Source: Vicia villosa (lineage: Eukaryota; Streptophyta; Magnoliopsida; Fabales; Fabaceae). Taken from it: DNA of 64,000 nucleotides. Below the pieces are notes generated by a model. That model did not search any database. It saw only the letters and a program-made list of their open reading frames with translations, and was not told where the DNA came from. Positions 47,989 to 60,200 of the stretch are shown here, piece after piece. The translations under genes were made by a program, and so were the position numbers. Positions within the stretch are counted from its first letter, which is position 1; every line of letters begins with the position of its first letter. Location: assembly GCF_029867415.1 (NCBI RefSeq), contig NC_081185.1, positions 83,705,712 to 83,769,711 of the forward strand. The letters run 5' to 3'.

Positions 47989-50900
47989 TGTTATACCCCA
48001 AAATTTGCCCACCATATTTCAAGCTTTGATTCACAAAACAGCTCAAATAGTCAACAGTCGACTGATTTGACCTAAAAGTCAACTATGTTCAAACCACAGT
48101 CAAAATTCCTGATTTTTGGTCAACATCCTCATTTTGAAGTACCATTCATCATTTGATCGAAAGTTGATCATGATTCATCAAGGAAAGCTCTAAAATCATC
48201 AAAACTCAAAGTTTCTAAATTAGGGTTTTTTGACCTAAAGTCAACTGAACTTTGACCAGCCATAACTTTCACATGGAACATTAGAAATTTCCCATCCAAA
48301 GCTCAATTTGAAGGAAATTGAATTCTCTACAACTTTGTCTCTCACATGCCAAGTCTAAAAATACTTCATTTGAGAGGTATGGATCAAAATATTATAGGTC
48401 CTTTTTTAAAGTCAACCAAAAGCAGTTTTTTTTCAAAGCCCATATCATCAAGATAAAATCCTCAAATGGAAATAAGCTCCCAAAGTGGCTTGTAAAGGAC
48501 ATCTTGAGGTTTCCAAAAAGTCTTAGAACTCTTCCATATCTTAAAAATTGAGAGAGATATGCCTTGTCAAAGTTGGACAATTTTGAGAGGAAAATATGAA
48601 GTAAATAATGGGCAAAATGGATTTTCTTGCAAATGGGCCTAAGTTTTTAAGATCCAATCTTGGTTACCAAGTTATCTAGAAGCTCCATGACCAAAGCCAC
48701 GATTATTTGAGGTTTATTATATTTTTATTGAATTTTTATTCATTAAAATATGGTTTAAATAAAAAATAATTAAAGAAAATATAAAAGATTTGATTTTCAA
48801 TGATTTCCAATCATTCAAGGGATGAATGTTTAACACATATTTGTGGTAAGTGAGGGTGGAAAGGATTGAATCAATATTAATAAAAAAACAGAAGAAAATC
48901 ATATAATCTTCAATCAAATATTTCTCCAAATAATGCAAAGATCCAAGCCCATGTTCTAACCTAATTCCTTCCCATATAAATCTACAAACCTTCTGCAAGC
49001 AAGGGAGGACGAAAATTGGACCAAAAAGACGAGTTCCAAGCTTCAAAAACTTCAAAAAAACTAGGGCACGACCACAAACTATTTCCAGCGATCTCCAATC
49101 AAATTCAAGTGGTCAATCATCATTCTGAAGGTCTCAGGAACATAACCATACCATTTGTGAAGCCCAAAGCACGATCAGCATCCTTGTGGTCACCATGGTT
49201 TGCGTTTTCCTTTTCAAAGTTCAAACCTTTAATTAACGCAATATAAATAATTTCTATGCATACTGTTGTGTTTGTTATGATGTTTAGAGTACATTAGAGT
49301 CATCGTTTGCAAGCTTTAAGGCTGGAACAAGGAGATGCCATTGTTAGGGCATAGAGCTTATGCTCTTCGTATCCACACGTACATGCGTTTTCAGAAAAAT
49401 CCAGTGCCACCATTGAGTCCGTGAGGATCCGTTTATTAGATCTGGGTGGACTTGATCCTTGTCTAACGCGTTTTTTTAGTTTTGATTCTTGCAGAAAATG
49501 GCTACCATAATTCGTAGCTAAAATCATGGAAAAAGTGAAGCAGGTTCGTAACTGATTTGAGGAAGATGATGATGAATAGTGTCATGGATGGTGGACCACA
49601 CGCGCACGTTGATGATTGGTTGGTCAATATTTGTTGATTCTCTCCCCACACACAATTCGTCCACGCAATGGATAGTGGGACCGACTGACCTGTATTCTTT
49701 GACTTTTCCAAGTACAGCTTGTTTTGATATTTATTCATATGGACGACATTAATGACCAACAAAGCGCGTTTGATTCATGTGGTTAGAGGGGGAGAGTTAT
49801 AGCCTTGGAATCATGGGTTGGAATCCCGCTAACGTCAAATAATTTTTAACATTTGTTTGATTGCATTTGTTTTCAGATCCTGCGCATGTGGCCAACGCAT
49901 ACTCATGGTGCATCATCACATTCCGACCATCAGATCCCACGCTTTCCAAATCCAGCGCTTCTAGACACGCAGGTGTATCGTGGTCCCTCATCAACGCACC
50001 ACACTGGATGACTGCGCCAGGTTCTTTTATTTTTATATTTTTTTTATTCTTATTATTATTTATTTAGTTTTATTTCTTTTCTTTTATTTCTTTAGAAAAA
50101 CAAGAAAACCTTTTCTTTTTATCTATTTATTTTTAGGATTAGTTTATTTGATTAATTAGACTTAGTAATTTAATTAGGTTTTATTTAATAATTAGATTAA
50201 TTAATTAGGTTAATAATTTAATTAATTTTTATTTAATAATTAGATTAATTAATTAGATTTACTAATTTAATTTAATTTCGGGTTTATAATTAGGTTTCAC
50301 CCTGACTTCAAAAACTATGGATAACCTTTAACCCTAAAAAGTATTAGGTAACCTCAGGTAGGTGTTGCCCATTAACACAATTTTCAAACTTCACAAACCT
50401 TTTTAGGTCACCGTAAGTTTTCTTAAATAAACCTTGTAGGTTTATGATTAGGGTTTGTAGGGTTTTATAATTTTCTTGCCTTTTATTACCTCTATAATTT
50501 CTTGCCTTCATCATTTATTCGTACTTTTTTAATTATCATTGTAACTGTTCACAAGTTGTAATAATTTTAAATTAGGATTTATAATTTTTCTGCTAAGGTG
50601 TTTTATTATGTATCTGCCCCAAAGCCATGTAATAGATTTAGGGTTTTTCTTTTCTGCCTTTTACTTTTCTGCATTCACAGGTGTTTATTGTAATAGCGTA
50701 GGAACTTTTAATTATGCTTTATTATACTACGTGGTTAGTAATCTTAGGGAGTGCAAGCCTTGAACTGAATTAGCATCACTAATTACAAGATAAAGTAACT
50801 GAATTCAACCACGTGATTGTGCCACACACACACCTTTAGGGTAACCCCTCTTGTTGCCTGTTGCCTTATACTGTTGTCTTGTTGCCTTATTACTAATTAT

Positions 50901-51598
50901 GCCTTTAAAATAGTCAAGACCCTCGATTCCGAGGATACCTAAAGCAAATGTTGCCCTCAGTTCATTCATCATCAATTCTGTCCCTCGATGTTGCCTCGGT
51001 AAATAATGATTTGTCCCCATTGCTAAGGGATCCTCGCCTGCTGCCTAAGAATGACTATTATATCCTTCCCTTAGACTACCTGCCCTCTTTATGGCAGGGA
51101 TAGTTTTATGGCGAACGATAATTCTCGATGACCCTTCAAAATCCAATGAAAGGACTACCTGCCCTCTTTATGGTATGGATAGCCCTTTCCCATTAAAAGC
51201 TAAAAGAACATTTTTTTTTTAATTTAGGGTAGGTGCTCTTAAATGCTTGCTCTTTTCAAATTCAAAATCTTTTTTCCCACTTCTTTTCAAAATCAAATTC
51301 AAAAAGACTACGCTTATTTACAAGCTAAAGTTCTTATTCAAATTTCTATTCACACACTACTTTTCAAACAATTCAAACATTTTGAAAAACAAAGTGAGCT
51401 AAGCAATTAAGAGCCCATGGATAACCATGGATACAAAGGGTGCTTTAAACCTTCCCTTTGTATAACTTACCCCCCGAACTCAAAATCTTTTAAAATGTCT
51501 TTTTCTGTTCTTTTAGCCTTTCTGATTGGATAAAATAAAAGTCGGTGGCGACTCTTGCTTACCGCGACATTTCTTTAAAGTCAGTTCACCGTATTACA
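47989..51598 (+). mobile_element. Ogre-like solo LTR (plus), innermost insertion
   Basis: It starts TGTTATACCCCAAAATTTGC and ends TTCACCGTATTACA. A 'gtcggtggcgactc' block near the end (51541-51554) is typical of Ogre LTR 3' ends. At 3610 bp without internal domains it is a solo LTR. The flanking 5-mers GAGAT (47984-47988) and GATAT (51599-51603) differ by one base, an imperfect TSD. Host-LTR sequence is continuous across it. A 62-bp direct repeat lies at about 50150-50275, and one weak tRNA-like box B (GGGTTGGAATCCC, 49816-49828). Confidence 0.85.
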
Positions 51599-53607
51599 GA
51601 TATGTACTTCAAGATTCTCCCATTTTGAATTGGTTTTGCTTCATAACTTTCTATGGTCATGGCATGGAAAATTAATGTTATGGTGCTGTGTTCATAAAAT
51701 CATATCTCATGGCTCAAGTGTTGAAACTTCATCCTAATGGTCTCTTTGGAAATCCATTGCTACATACTTCAATCCACTTGTTTGAAGTTTTTACAAACTT
51801 ATTTTGGATCTTGGTGAAAATTGGTCACAAAGTTGGAAGAAAACTAGGTTAAAACACTTAGAAAATTTCTAAGTTTTTTGTTGGAAACTTCATAATCCCA
51901 TAACTCTTAAATGATTCATTTTTTGGGAAAATTTTATATGTGACAAAGTTTTTCATTGGATCAAGATCTACAACTTTTAAGTTGGAAGTTTTATTTAGTT
52001 GCATACTTGAAATTTGAAGTTACTTGCCCATGAAGTTATGACTAAAACACTTGAAAATACTTAGAATTTTTCTAAGTCTTGAATTTTGCCAACTTTGACT
52101 TTTGTTGACTTTTTGATTCTTGATTGATTTTCTTGATTTTCCTTGATCAAATGACTTCAATAATCATATGTTGATGAATTTGGTCTTCAAAAGTCCATGG
52201 TTGACCAAATTTCTCAAAAGTCAAAGGTTAACCTACACAGTTGACTTTTCCAAATGAACTGCAATCTTGTGGATTCCAATTGAATTAAGCTCTCCTCTTC
52301 AAATAAATGATGTGAGTGGATCACCATGTTGAACTGAAGATCCTTGAATCATAGTTTGAGCCATGGAGCCATGTCCTGATTAAAAGTCAACTTCCTAGAT
52401 AAATTAGGTCAAAAACCCTAGTTTGTGCACCAGATGAACTTGGAAGGTGTTGATCTTGGATTGAGTAACACTTAGACTTGAAAATTGAGAGGATGATCAT
52501 TTGATCACATGAGAATGACTTGAGCTTATTTTTATCTTCAAAACCCTAATTTGCTTAGGCCCTTTGATTAGTCTCCTGTTTTGGAACAAGCAACACACAG
52601 TCAACAAGCAATAATATTTTTTGGTATTTTGGTTAGCAAATAACATATGCATGATGATAATGATAATGATGATGATCATCCTATTTGAAATAGGGTGGGA
52701 TCTCAGTGGTCAAAAATTGGGGTACAACACCGATTACATCACCTACTTTGCCTCTGTTATGCAAATTTTTAACTATGTAACCGGTTACCTCAATTCATGT
52801 AACCGGTAAAATCAATTACAGTAGCCAAAAATGCCAGTTTTATTACTATGTAACAGGTTACCTCAAATCATGTAATCGGTTACATCACTTACAGTAACCC
52901 AAAAACCCCAATTTTATAGGATGTAATCGGTTACCTTAAATCATGTAACCGATTACATCACTGAACCAGAGTCAAAATCCTTATTTTTTGCTACGATTTT
53001 TATCCCTCAAAACCCCAAAAACCTAACTTTCACATACCAAAAAATCATTATAGGTCCTAATTTTTCAAGTCTAACACAAGTATCGTGTAATTATTGAAAC
53101 ACACACACCAATTCCAGCAATTGCACCGAAAATCACACATCATTCATAACATTCATCAACACATCAAAAATTCAACTTTTTATGCAAACATGGATATTAA
53201 AGCATGTAATCTAATCCCCACTATAGTCTATCATCATACAAACCCTTATAATATAAGAACCCCACCCTTACCTTAGATTGAAGGTTTCTCTAAGCTTCCA
53301 ATGGGAGTGCCCTAACTCTCTCTTCTCTTTTGTTTCTACGTTCTTTCACAATTGCCAATTCTATTCTCTTTTTTCCAAATCTTCTTTTGTTTTATTATTC
53401 TTACTAACTTCTAATGCTACTAATGGGCTTAATCTCACACCCCCACTAATGCTACTACTAACTCTATGTTAGGCCTAAATACTAATAACCTCATTGTATT
53501 ATTACTAATAATTAATTAATAACATAGTATAATACTAAATAATCCCATAATTATACCAAATACTTCACAAACACATAAAATAATTAATTAAATAATTGGG
53601 CGTCACA

Positions 53608-53755
53608 CTTATCACCACCGGTATAGTCCGGTTCGGGGATCAGTTCTGACATCAAGTGGGTCCAGCCCCCTCCCGATCGTAGTTGCAGGAGATCGAACTG
53701 TGGTCCTCCCTACCTAATCCAACGCTAATCACCACTGGACCAACTAACGATTGAT
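53608..53755 (-). mobile_element. tRNA-derived SINE
   Basis: On the minus strand the head has a box A-like TAGTTGGTCCAGTGGTGATT (from about 53750) and box B-like AGTTCGATCTCC (53688-53699), about 35 bp apart. A body containing GATCGGGAGGGGGCTGGACC and AACTGATCCCCGAACCGG follows, a pattern I recognise as a common legume SINE. The 3' tail is cut by the Tekay-like LTR boundary at 53607, so its TSD cannot be read. Confidence 0.7.
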
Positions 53756-54237
53756 ATCAATTTCAACTACTCTTACTACAATGTAATTATAAATTAGCAA
53801 CATATATTTGACCCCATCAATTTTTATTATTTTATTTGTACTGCAATTTAATAACCACTTTTCATTTGAATTGGTTATAAAATAATAATATTTAATGTTA
53901 AATTCTCCACTTTTAAGATTGCTTCAGGAAGCTCCATCTCTTAAATTTAAACAACCAATGTTGCCACATTAGCATACTATAATGGTTAAAAAAATAAGAA
54001 ACATAACTTAAGGGTTAAGGACTCAATAAATTTCCACCATTGGAGATGTTCTAATGGACCCTTAGGTATTTGTATAAGATGTATTTATAATGATATCTCT
54101 CGAAATTGATTGAAGATAAGCCTCATTTTCATTTGGATCGATATGTTGAGAATGTCACTTTGGGGTTCACCCAACTAATTTTCATTTAAATAATTAACTT
54201 TTTCATGTGCCAATTACCCACATAAGATTATTTATTA

Positions 54238-54516
54238 CTCACTCCGTTCTTTATTATAAGTCATTTTGAAAAAAAATTGTACCACAATATAAGTCGCTTT
54301 GCAATTCTAATGAATAATTCATGATATTTTTCCTATTATGTCCTTAAATATTTATTATTCTCTCTCCTTTCAATTATGTAAATTTATCTTCCACATGTTA
54401 TTAATGAAGCACAGTTTTATAAAAACCTTCATAATTTCCCGTTTTCATACAACAATCAATATTTTTCTTAATATGTGTGAAAAATTCAAAACGACTTATA
54501 ATAAAAATGGAGGTAG
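54238..54516. mobile_element. Stowaway-type MITE
   Basis: Termini CTCACTCCGTTCTTTATTATAA and, inverted, CTACCTCCATTTTTATTATAA resemble Stowaway ends (CTCCCTCCGT...). The TSD is TA (54236-54237 and 54517-54518). It is 279 bp, AT-rich and non-coding, mobilised in trans by Tc1/mariner transposases. Confidence 0.83.
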
Positions 54517-54558
54517 TATTCTTTCGTAATGCATTTTTATTCTAGGCCAAATGAAAGA

Positions 54559-54744
54559 TTATATACAATAGGTTCTAGGTTTATTGTTTCTAATGTACAC
54601 TGCCTTGAAAATTTTGGCCCAATCCTCATGCAATGCTAACATTTTCCAGCTTAGATGGATATTTAAGGCTTCATTTAGTTGTTCACTTGATCTAAGACCT
54701 AACCTTTCTTCATCATATGATTTGTATACCATTTTCCAAGACAT
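54559..54744 (-). pseudogene. LINE fragment (post-RT region)
   Basis: The product contains KMVYKSYDEERLGLRSSEQL and LSWKMLALHEDWAKIFKAVY, matching the conserved 'K..DEGGLGLR' and 'W.......DW' part of plant non-LTR retrotransposon proteins after the RT core. It is about 60 residues with no RT motifs and no clear ends. The glycines of the usual GGLG are degraded to ERLG. Confidence 0.6.
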
Positions 54745-54924
54745 AATACAAATCTTTATAATTATAATATCCCCATTATATGAACTGCGTATCTAATTGA
54801 GCTAGCACTTTTTTTTGCCACAAATATGTGTGAAATAATATACTAGCATACCCAGTATGGTGTATTTAATTAACAAAGTTCATCACATAAAGGATATAAT
54901 AGTTTTCTAGTAATAAGTTTGGTT

Positions 54925-55697
54925 CTAATTTGATGTGTTATCTATTGTAAGAGTATATCTTTTGGTTTTCATTTGAAAATCAGACAACCTAGGTAAGAGA
55001 AGATAATTTGACCCCTGTAAAAAAGCCTTATGCATTTCTTGTGGCTGTCTTGCCAATTCCTTATGTTCCATCACTTGTCCATAGAAATTTGAGTAGGCTT
55101 CATCACCCTCAGAGAATAGAGGAAAAATGCCGTAACAGTTGCATTCCTCCATGTCTGTAATTGCTATAAACTCCACTGCTTATGTTTTGATTTGTTTTAA
55201 GCACTACAGTAAGTTGTTCCTAGTTGTCAAAATGTTCCAGAGTAACAATCTTTCCTTCAACAAAATTGTAATGTCAAGACATTATGATTGTCATTATTTA
55301 ACATCTATTTTATCAGTTCAGAGAAACCTCCTCTTGGCTCCCTAAGTTCAGCCGTAGTACTTAACCAGGAAGCATATGATTGCTTCTTATTGATCCAGAA
55401 AAACAAACTGTTTCTTAAGGCAAAACATCCATCAGAATTAGATACTCGCGCATTAAATTTAATGATGTCCCTTTTATTAGGGTGTATTAGATTAATTTTT
55501 TTGGATTGTTCTGACTTTTCTTTAGTAAAGATACACTTGCTGAGCTGTGAATTTACTGATTTTGTGATTGTGAGATCACAGATTTCATCTCCCACTTCTT
55601 CATTAGTATGCACATGAGATGTTCCAACATTGTTTGTAACATCGGTCTTCTCTTTAGAGACTGAGTCATCAAGGACTACACTTAGAAACTCCCCCAC
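54925..55697 (-). pseudogene. Unidentified exon-like ORFs (possible host gene remnant)
   Basis: Two minus-strand ORFs lie in series. The first (55697-55305, 130 residues) starts MGEFLSVVLDDSVSKEKTDV and contains FFWINKKQSYASWLSTTAEL. The second (55176-54925) contains EFIAITDMEECNCYGIFPLF and LPRLSDFQMKTKRYTL. A possible GT donor (GAG|GTTTCTCTG, near 55325) and an AG acceptor (ataagcag, near 55180) would join them in a plausible frame. I do not recognise a family. Composition is less AT-rich than the surroundings. It could also be a decayed transposon ORF. Confidence 0.35.
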
Positions 55698-55879
55698 ATT
55701 GTTTCAACATTGTGAAACTATTTTGGGATTGAAGAGACAATGGGTTAGAAATGAAACACAAAGAGACCATTAATTAGTTCAAGTATTTTTTACAATATTT
55801 TAAGTTTTTTTTTAAATAGCAAACTCAAGAACAGCAACCAAGAACCAGCATCTATTTCATAGAGCCCCAACGAAATAAA

Positions 55880-56150
55880 TCATGTTTAACTTATATCTTT
55901 ATAATATTTTATTAAAAATAGTTTAACTTATATTTTTAATGAATATTGACGAAAAAATAATTTAAATCATGTTATCACAAACAAATAATTTAACTTATAT
56001 CTTTATAATATTTTATTAAAAATAGTTTAACTTATATGATCTTAATAATATTTTATCAAATGTTTAACTTATATGATCTTAATAATATTTTATTAAAAAT
56101 AGTTTAACTTCTATAATCTTAATAATATTTTATAACAAAATTCTTTATTT
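55880..56150. repeat. AT-rich tandem repeat, about 45-bp unit
   Basis: 'agtttaacttatat' followed by 'cttaataatattttattaaaaat' recurs about six times with small changes. There is no coding potential. Confidence 0.75.
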
Positions 56151-56229
56151 TAATTAAAATATATTAAAATATTAAAAAAAAAAAATTTATAAACGGAAAA
56201 ACTTACTAATCTAAATATTATATAATAAA

Positions 56230-56545
56230 ATTTATTGACCATAAAAATATATTAATTTTATTATTTATTATAAGTGTTAATGTTGGATGGTAATGGTTAA
56301 AAAAACCATTAAGTATTTATTAGTGTTAATGTTAAAAAGTATATTAATTTTATTATTTATTATCAGTGTTAATGTTGGAGAATAATTGTTACAAAACCAT
56401 TAAGTATTTATCAGTGTTAATGTTGAAAAGTATATTAATTGTATTATTTATTATCAGTCTTAATATTGGAGAGTAATTGTTAAAAAAACCAAACCATTAG
56501 GTAAAGTATTTATGTTGAAAAGTATTCTTACAAAAAAATGTTAAA
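56230..56545. repeat. About 92-bp tandem repeat, three to four units
   Basis: Units begin 'agtgttaatgttgga' at about 56273, 56365 and 56456 (agtcttaatattgga). Each includes 'accattaagtatttat' and 'aaaagtatattaatt'. Periods are 92 and 91 bp. A partial unit follows. Confidence 0.8.
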
Positions 56546-56932
56546 AAGTATAATTTTGTAATTCATTGCTTAATGATATTTCATTGCTCAATGTTTATTT
56601 AATTATAAATAGTGATCTTTAGCCATTTGAAAACAACAATTTAAAGAACATTTTATCAAATTATTAAAAAAACGGAAAAACACGATCACAAAACATAGTT
56701 ATTTAAAAATCAACCAAATAATTTTTAAACCTATAAACACATAATCGAGTTGCAATTATTCAATTACAGTATGCCAGAACAAACAAAGAAAATGACACAG
56801 AAGTTGAAACCAGATCTTTAAAAAAAAAGAGAAAAATACTCGAATAACAATAAAATCATTCATTATTGTACCATAATTTATAACCAAAGAAAATTCAAAA
56901 CAAAAAATAAATGAAATTGAAAGGGAAACTGA

Positions 56933-57029
56933 AATTCTCTCAGACAAATGCCTCGTTTTGTCATCATGATTGTTTTAGAATGGAAATTTCAATCGGACTC
57001 GTCATCGTTTTCATCATCACTGAGAATTC
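56933..57029 (-). ncRNA. U15: C/D-box snoRNA, U15 family, copy 2 (promoter separated)
   Basis: All boxes are intact: C GTGATGA (57014-57020), D' CCGA, C' TGATGA and D CTGA (56940-56943). Both guides are identical to copy 1 (GATGACGAG and CGAGGCATTTG). Terminal stem GAATTCTC/GAGAATTT is stronger than in copy 1, and C' is better. The whole flanking region aligns with 11.93-12.69 kb, so this is a duplicated locus. A 4.57-kb Ty1-copia element inserted about 10 bp upstream cut it off from its own promoter (61771-61843). The co-oriented 3' LTR now lies immediately upstream. The companion snoRNA seen at locus 1 has decayed here. Confidence 0.87.
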
Positions 57030-57038
57030 AACATCTTT

Positions 57039-57273
57039 TGTTAAACTCAGAAACTGTTATAGCAATTGAAAAGAGATATTATTGAATGATAGCAAACTGA
57101 GGCTATATAAGTATCCAATACAACGTGACTGAGAGTAAATAGCAACTGCATCTAACAGCCCTATTATGCAGTGGAAAGAATCAAAAACCTAACTAAACTC
57201 CTAAATAATAGGTCCTCCTAAATACTAGGACTTTATTAAACAAACTGACAACAATTAACTACTAACTCTATCA
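57039..57273 (-). promoter_or_regulatory. 3' LTR, possible alternative promoter for U15 copy 2
   Basis: On the minus strand a TATA box (TTATATAG, 57104-57110 region) would place initiation near 57070-57080, about 45 bp before the snoRNA 5' stem. In the 5' LTR the same box drives the element. Whether the 3' copy drives U15 is inference from spacing and direction only. Confidence 0.5.
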
Positions 57274-57296
57274 TTCCCTCCCTTAAACTAATGCAT

Positions 57297-60200
57297 CTAA
57301 GCTTCCGACATTATAACTTCAGTTACTCCAAGCATGCCGCGAAGCTTTTCAAACTGCTCTAATTTTAGTGGCTTTGTCATTATGTCGGCAATTTGTTCTT
57401 GAGTGTTGCAGTAGCTCAGTTTAATGACTCCATCATTCACCAAGTCTCTAAGGAAGTGAAATCTTACATCAATGTGCTTACTCTTGCCATGAAACACCGG
57501 ATTCTTCGATAACTGTATGGTAGAGCTGTTATCACACATGATCACCGTACTAGTCTTCTCTTCAATTCCAAGTTTTTCCAATATCCTCCTGAGCCAAACA
57601 CACTGACAGCCGCACATCGTGGCAGCTATATATTCTGCCTCCGTAGTAGACAGAGCAACCACCGGTTGTTTCTTTGATGACCACGAAACAGCTCCAGTTC
57701 CCAACATAAATACGAATCCAGATGTACTTTTTCGATCATCCAAGTCACCAGCATAATCACTATCCGTAAATGCCAAAAGTTTCAAGCTGTTATCCCCCTT
57801 TTTGTAGAAAATTCCATGATCTGCTGTACCTTTTAAATACCGCAGAATTCTCTTTGCCGCGAGCCAATGTGACATAGTAGGACTTGTCATGAACCTGCTT
57901 ATTAAGCTAACACCATACATTAAGTCAGGCCTAGTTGCAGTCAAATACATGAGACTTCCAACCAACTGCTTGTATAGAGTTTCATCAACAACTCCATCCT
58001 CATCTTTGTACAGCTTTGTACCCGGCACTATTGGGTTCTTGACTGCATTGCTATTTTCCATGCCAAACCTTGCTAATACTTCCCATGCATACCTTCTCTG
58101 ACATATGAATATTCCATTCGAACACTGTTTGACTTCTATCCCCAAAAAATATTTCATTTTTCCCAAATCAGACATATCAAATTCTGACATCATTGAAGCT
58201 TTAAACTCGTCACACATACTTCTATCATTCCCGGTAAAAATCAAATCATCAACGTAAAGGCTAACTATCAAAATTTTACCTCCTTTTGTCTTGGTGAACA
58301 AGGTGTGCTCATTGGGACATCTTTCAAACCCTTCATGCACAAAGTAGACTTCAATTCTGCTATACCACGCTCGCGGTGCCTGTTTTAGTCCGTAAAGTGC
58401 TCTCTTCAACTTGTAGACTTTCTCTTCTTCTCCCTTTTTAATGAATCCCTCTGGCTGCTGCACAAACACTTCTTCCTTGAGTTCACCATTAAGAAAAGCA
58501 CTCTTTACATCGAGTTGAAAGACCTCCCAACTGAACTGAGCAGCCATGGAAAGTATCACACGAATGGTGTCAAGCCTCGCCACCGGAGCAAATACTTCAG
58601 TGTAATCTATTCCATGGCGTTGTGCATACCCTTTTGCAACCAATCTTGCTTTGAATTTCTCTATTTCTCCAACTTCATTACGCTTAGTCTTGAACACCCA
58701 CTTAACTCCGATAGGCTTTACTCCTTTAGGCAATATTGTAAGCTCCCAGGTATGATTCTTTTCTATGGCCTCAATTTCTGCTGACATTGCTTCCCTCCAC
58801 TTCTTGCTTTTATTTGCTTCTCCAAATGTAACAGGGTCAGTGACTGCCAACATTACATTGAGATTCTCTTCCTCTGAAAGTCCTTCCCCTGTTTCATAAG
58901 CTGCCATCCAACCTGGTACTCTTCTTGCTCGTGATCCCCTCCCTTCAACTAATTCTCCAGTTGCGTCAAGCACTTCAGGTGCCCTTGGACTTTCCTCATT
59001 TGAGTTGCTGTTTGAATTTCTTATTTCACCACTTTCTTCTTCAATATGATCATCACTTTCATCTTCAATGATACCATCACCATATTCTAATATATCCCCC
59101 TTGATCTCCTTGTGTGTTCTGCCCCAATCCCAGCTTTCTTCTTCTTCAAAAATTACATCTCTACTGATGATAATTTTCTTCGAAACTGGATCACATAATC
59201 TCCAAGCTTTCGATTCTTCACTGACTCCTAAAAAAATACATTTCTTACTCTTATCATCCAGCTTGTTCCTTTTTTGATCCGGCACATGGACATGTGCTAC
59301 ACAACCGAAGATTCGAAAATACTCCACCGCTGGTTTCTTACCACTCCATGCCTCCTCCGGTGTTGTATTTTGAACTGCTGCTGTTGGACATCGATTTTGA
59401 ATATGTACACACCACCGCACAGCATCCGGCCAGAAAGTTTTGGGAACTTGTTTCTCACTTAGCATGGATCGGACAGCATTCATAATTGTCCTGTTCTTCC
59501 TCTCGGCAACACCGTTCTGCTGGGGGGTATAGGCTGCTGTCAATTGCCTACTGATGCCTTGTGATTGACAAAATTCTTTGAACTCATTTGAATTGAACTC
59601 ACCACCCCTGTCTGTCCTTAAACATTTTATGTATGCCCCTATCTCCTTTTCAACACCAGCCTTGAAGTTTTTGAATGTGACAAAAGCTTCTGATTTTTCA
59701 TGCAAGAAATAGACCCAAGTTTTACGAGTAAAGTCATCGATAAAACTTAAAATGTACCTCTTGTTGCTGCTGGAAGTTGGCGTGATAGGACCACATATGT
59801 CTGAATGGATTAGCTGAAGCGGTTTCGATGCCCTCCATAAGCTTTTCTTGGGTATGGGTTCTCTATGTTGCTTGCCAGACAAACACCTGGTGCATATCTT
59901 CTCTGAATTTTTCAGCAAAGGTAAACCAATTACCATCTTGTTGATATACAACATTCTCAGTCCCTTGTGATTCAAGTGCCCGAACCGGCAGTGCCACATG
60001 TGAGCTTCTTTTTCAGCAACTCCTTCAATCTTTAAGCACATAGAGCTCTTTGTTTCCATGGAGGCTAACACAAAGAACATTCTGTTCCCACTCATATCAC
60101 TTTGCATAATCAAACCTCTCTTAGGATGAAACACTTTGCAAGTCCCATTTTGAATCAAGATTGATAATCCCTTCTCTTGAAGTTGTCCCAAGCTTAATAA

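Larger units (their letters stand above)
44927..52729 (-). mobile_element. Ogre-like solo LTR (minus), interrupted at 47989-51598
   Basis: On the minus strand it starts TGTTGTACCCCAATTTTTGA at 52729 and ends ...CACCACTACA at 44927. A perfect 5-bp TSD CCGAT lies at 44922-44926 and 52730-52734. No internal region remains, so it is a solo LTR of about 4.2 kb without the nested element. It inserted inside a palindrome of the Tekay-like LTR. A degenerate tandem motif (gagctttaacaatac) recurs about six times at 45395-45630, and two tRNA-like segments lie at 46471-46675. Confidence 0.92.
44896..52956. repeat. 73-bp tandem array with paired GTAACCGGTTAC palindromes, split by Ogre insertion
   Basis: Four units carry two palindromes each. 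Starts are 44896/44918 (the second interrupted by the insertion), 52777/52799, 52850/52872 and 52923/52945. Spacing within pairs is 22 bp every time and the unit period is exactly 73 bp. Counting through the TSD, the interrupted unit is also in phase. The spacer is close to CTCAAATCAT. The sister solo LTR at 5272-8345 shows no such array. Confidence 0.88.
41566..53607 (-). mobile_element. Tekay-like Ty3/gypsy element, 3'-truncated, with nested LTRs
   Basis: In minus-strand order: 5' LTR (53607-43667, split by Ogre DNA), PBS, then gag, protease and reverse transcriptase to a truncation in RT at about 41566. The LTR starts TGTGACGCCC and ends GGGGTGTTACA. Without the insert it is about 2.1 kb. 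Its interior matches the solo LTR at 5272-8345 in the 'ggtaacgtgcagg' region and in the shared GGTAAGGGTGGGGTTCT (about 53257-53273). Integrase, chromodomain and 3' LTR are missing, so the lineage name rests on LTR and gag/RT resemblance. Confidence 0.8.

Noticed and set aside
58515..59485. Several 60-90 codon plus-strand ORFs
   Set aside because: All are antisense to the intact copia polyprotein.
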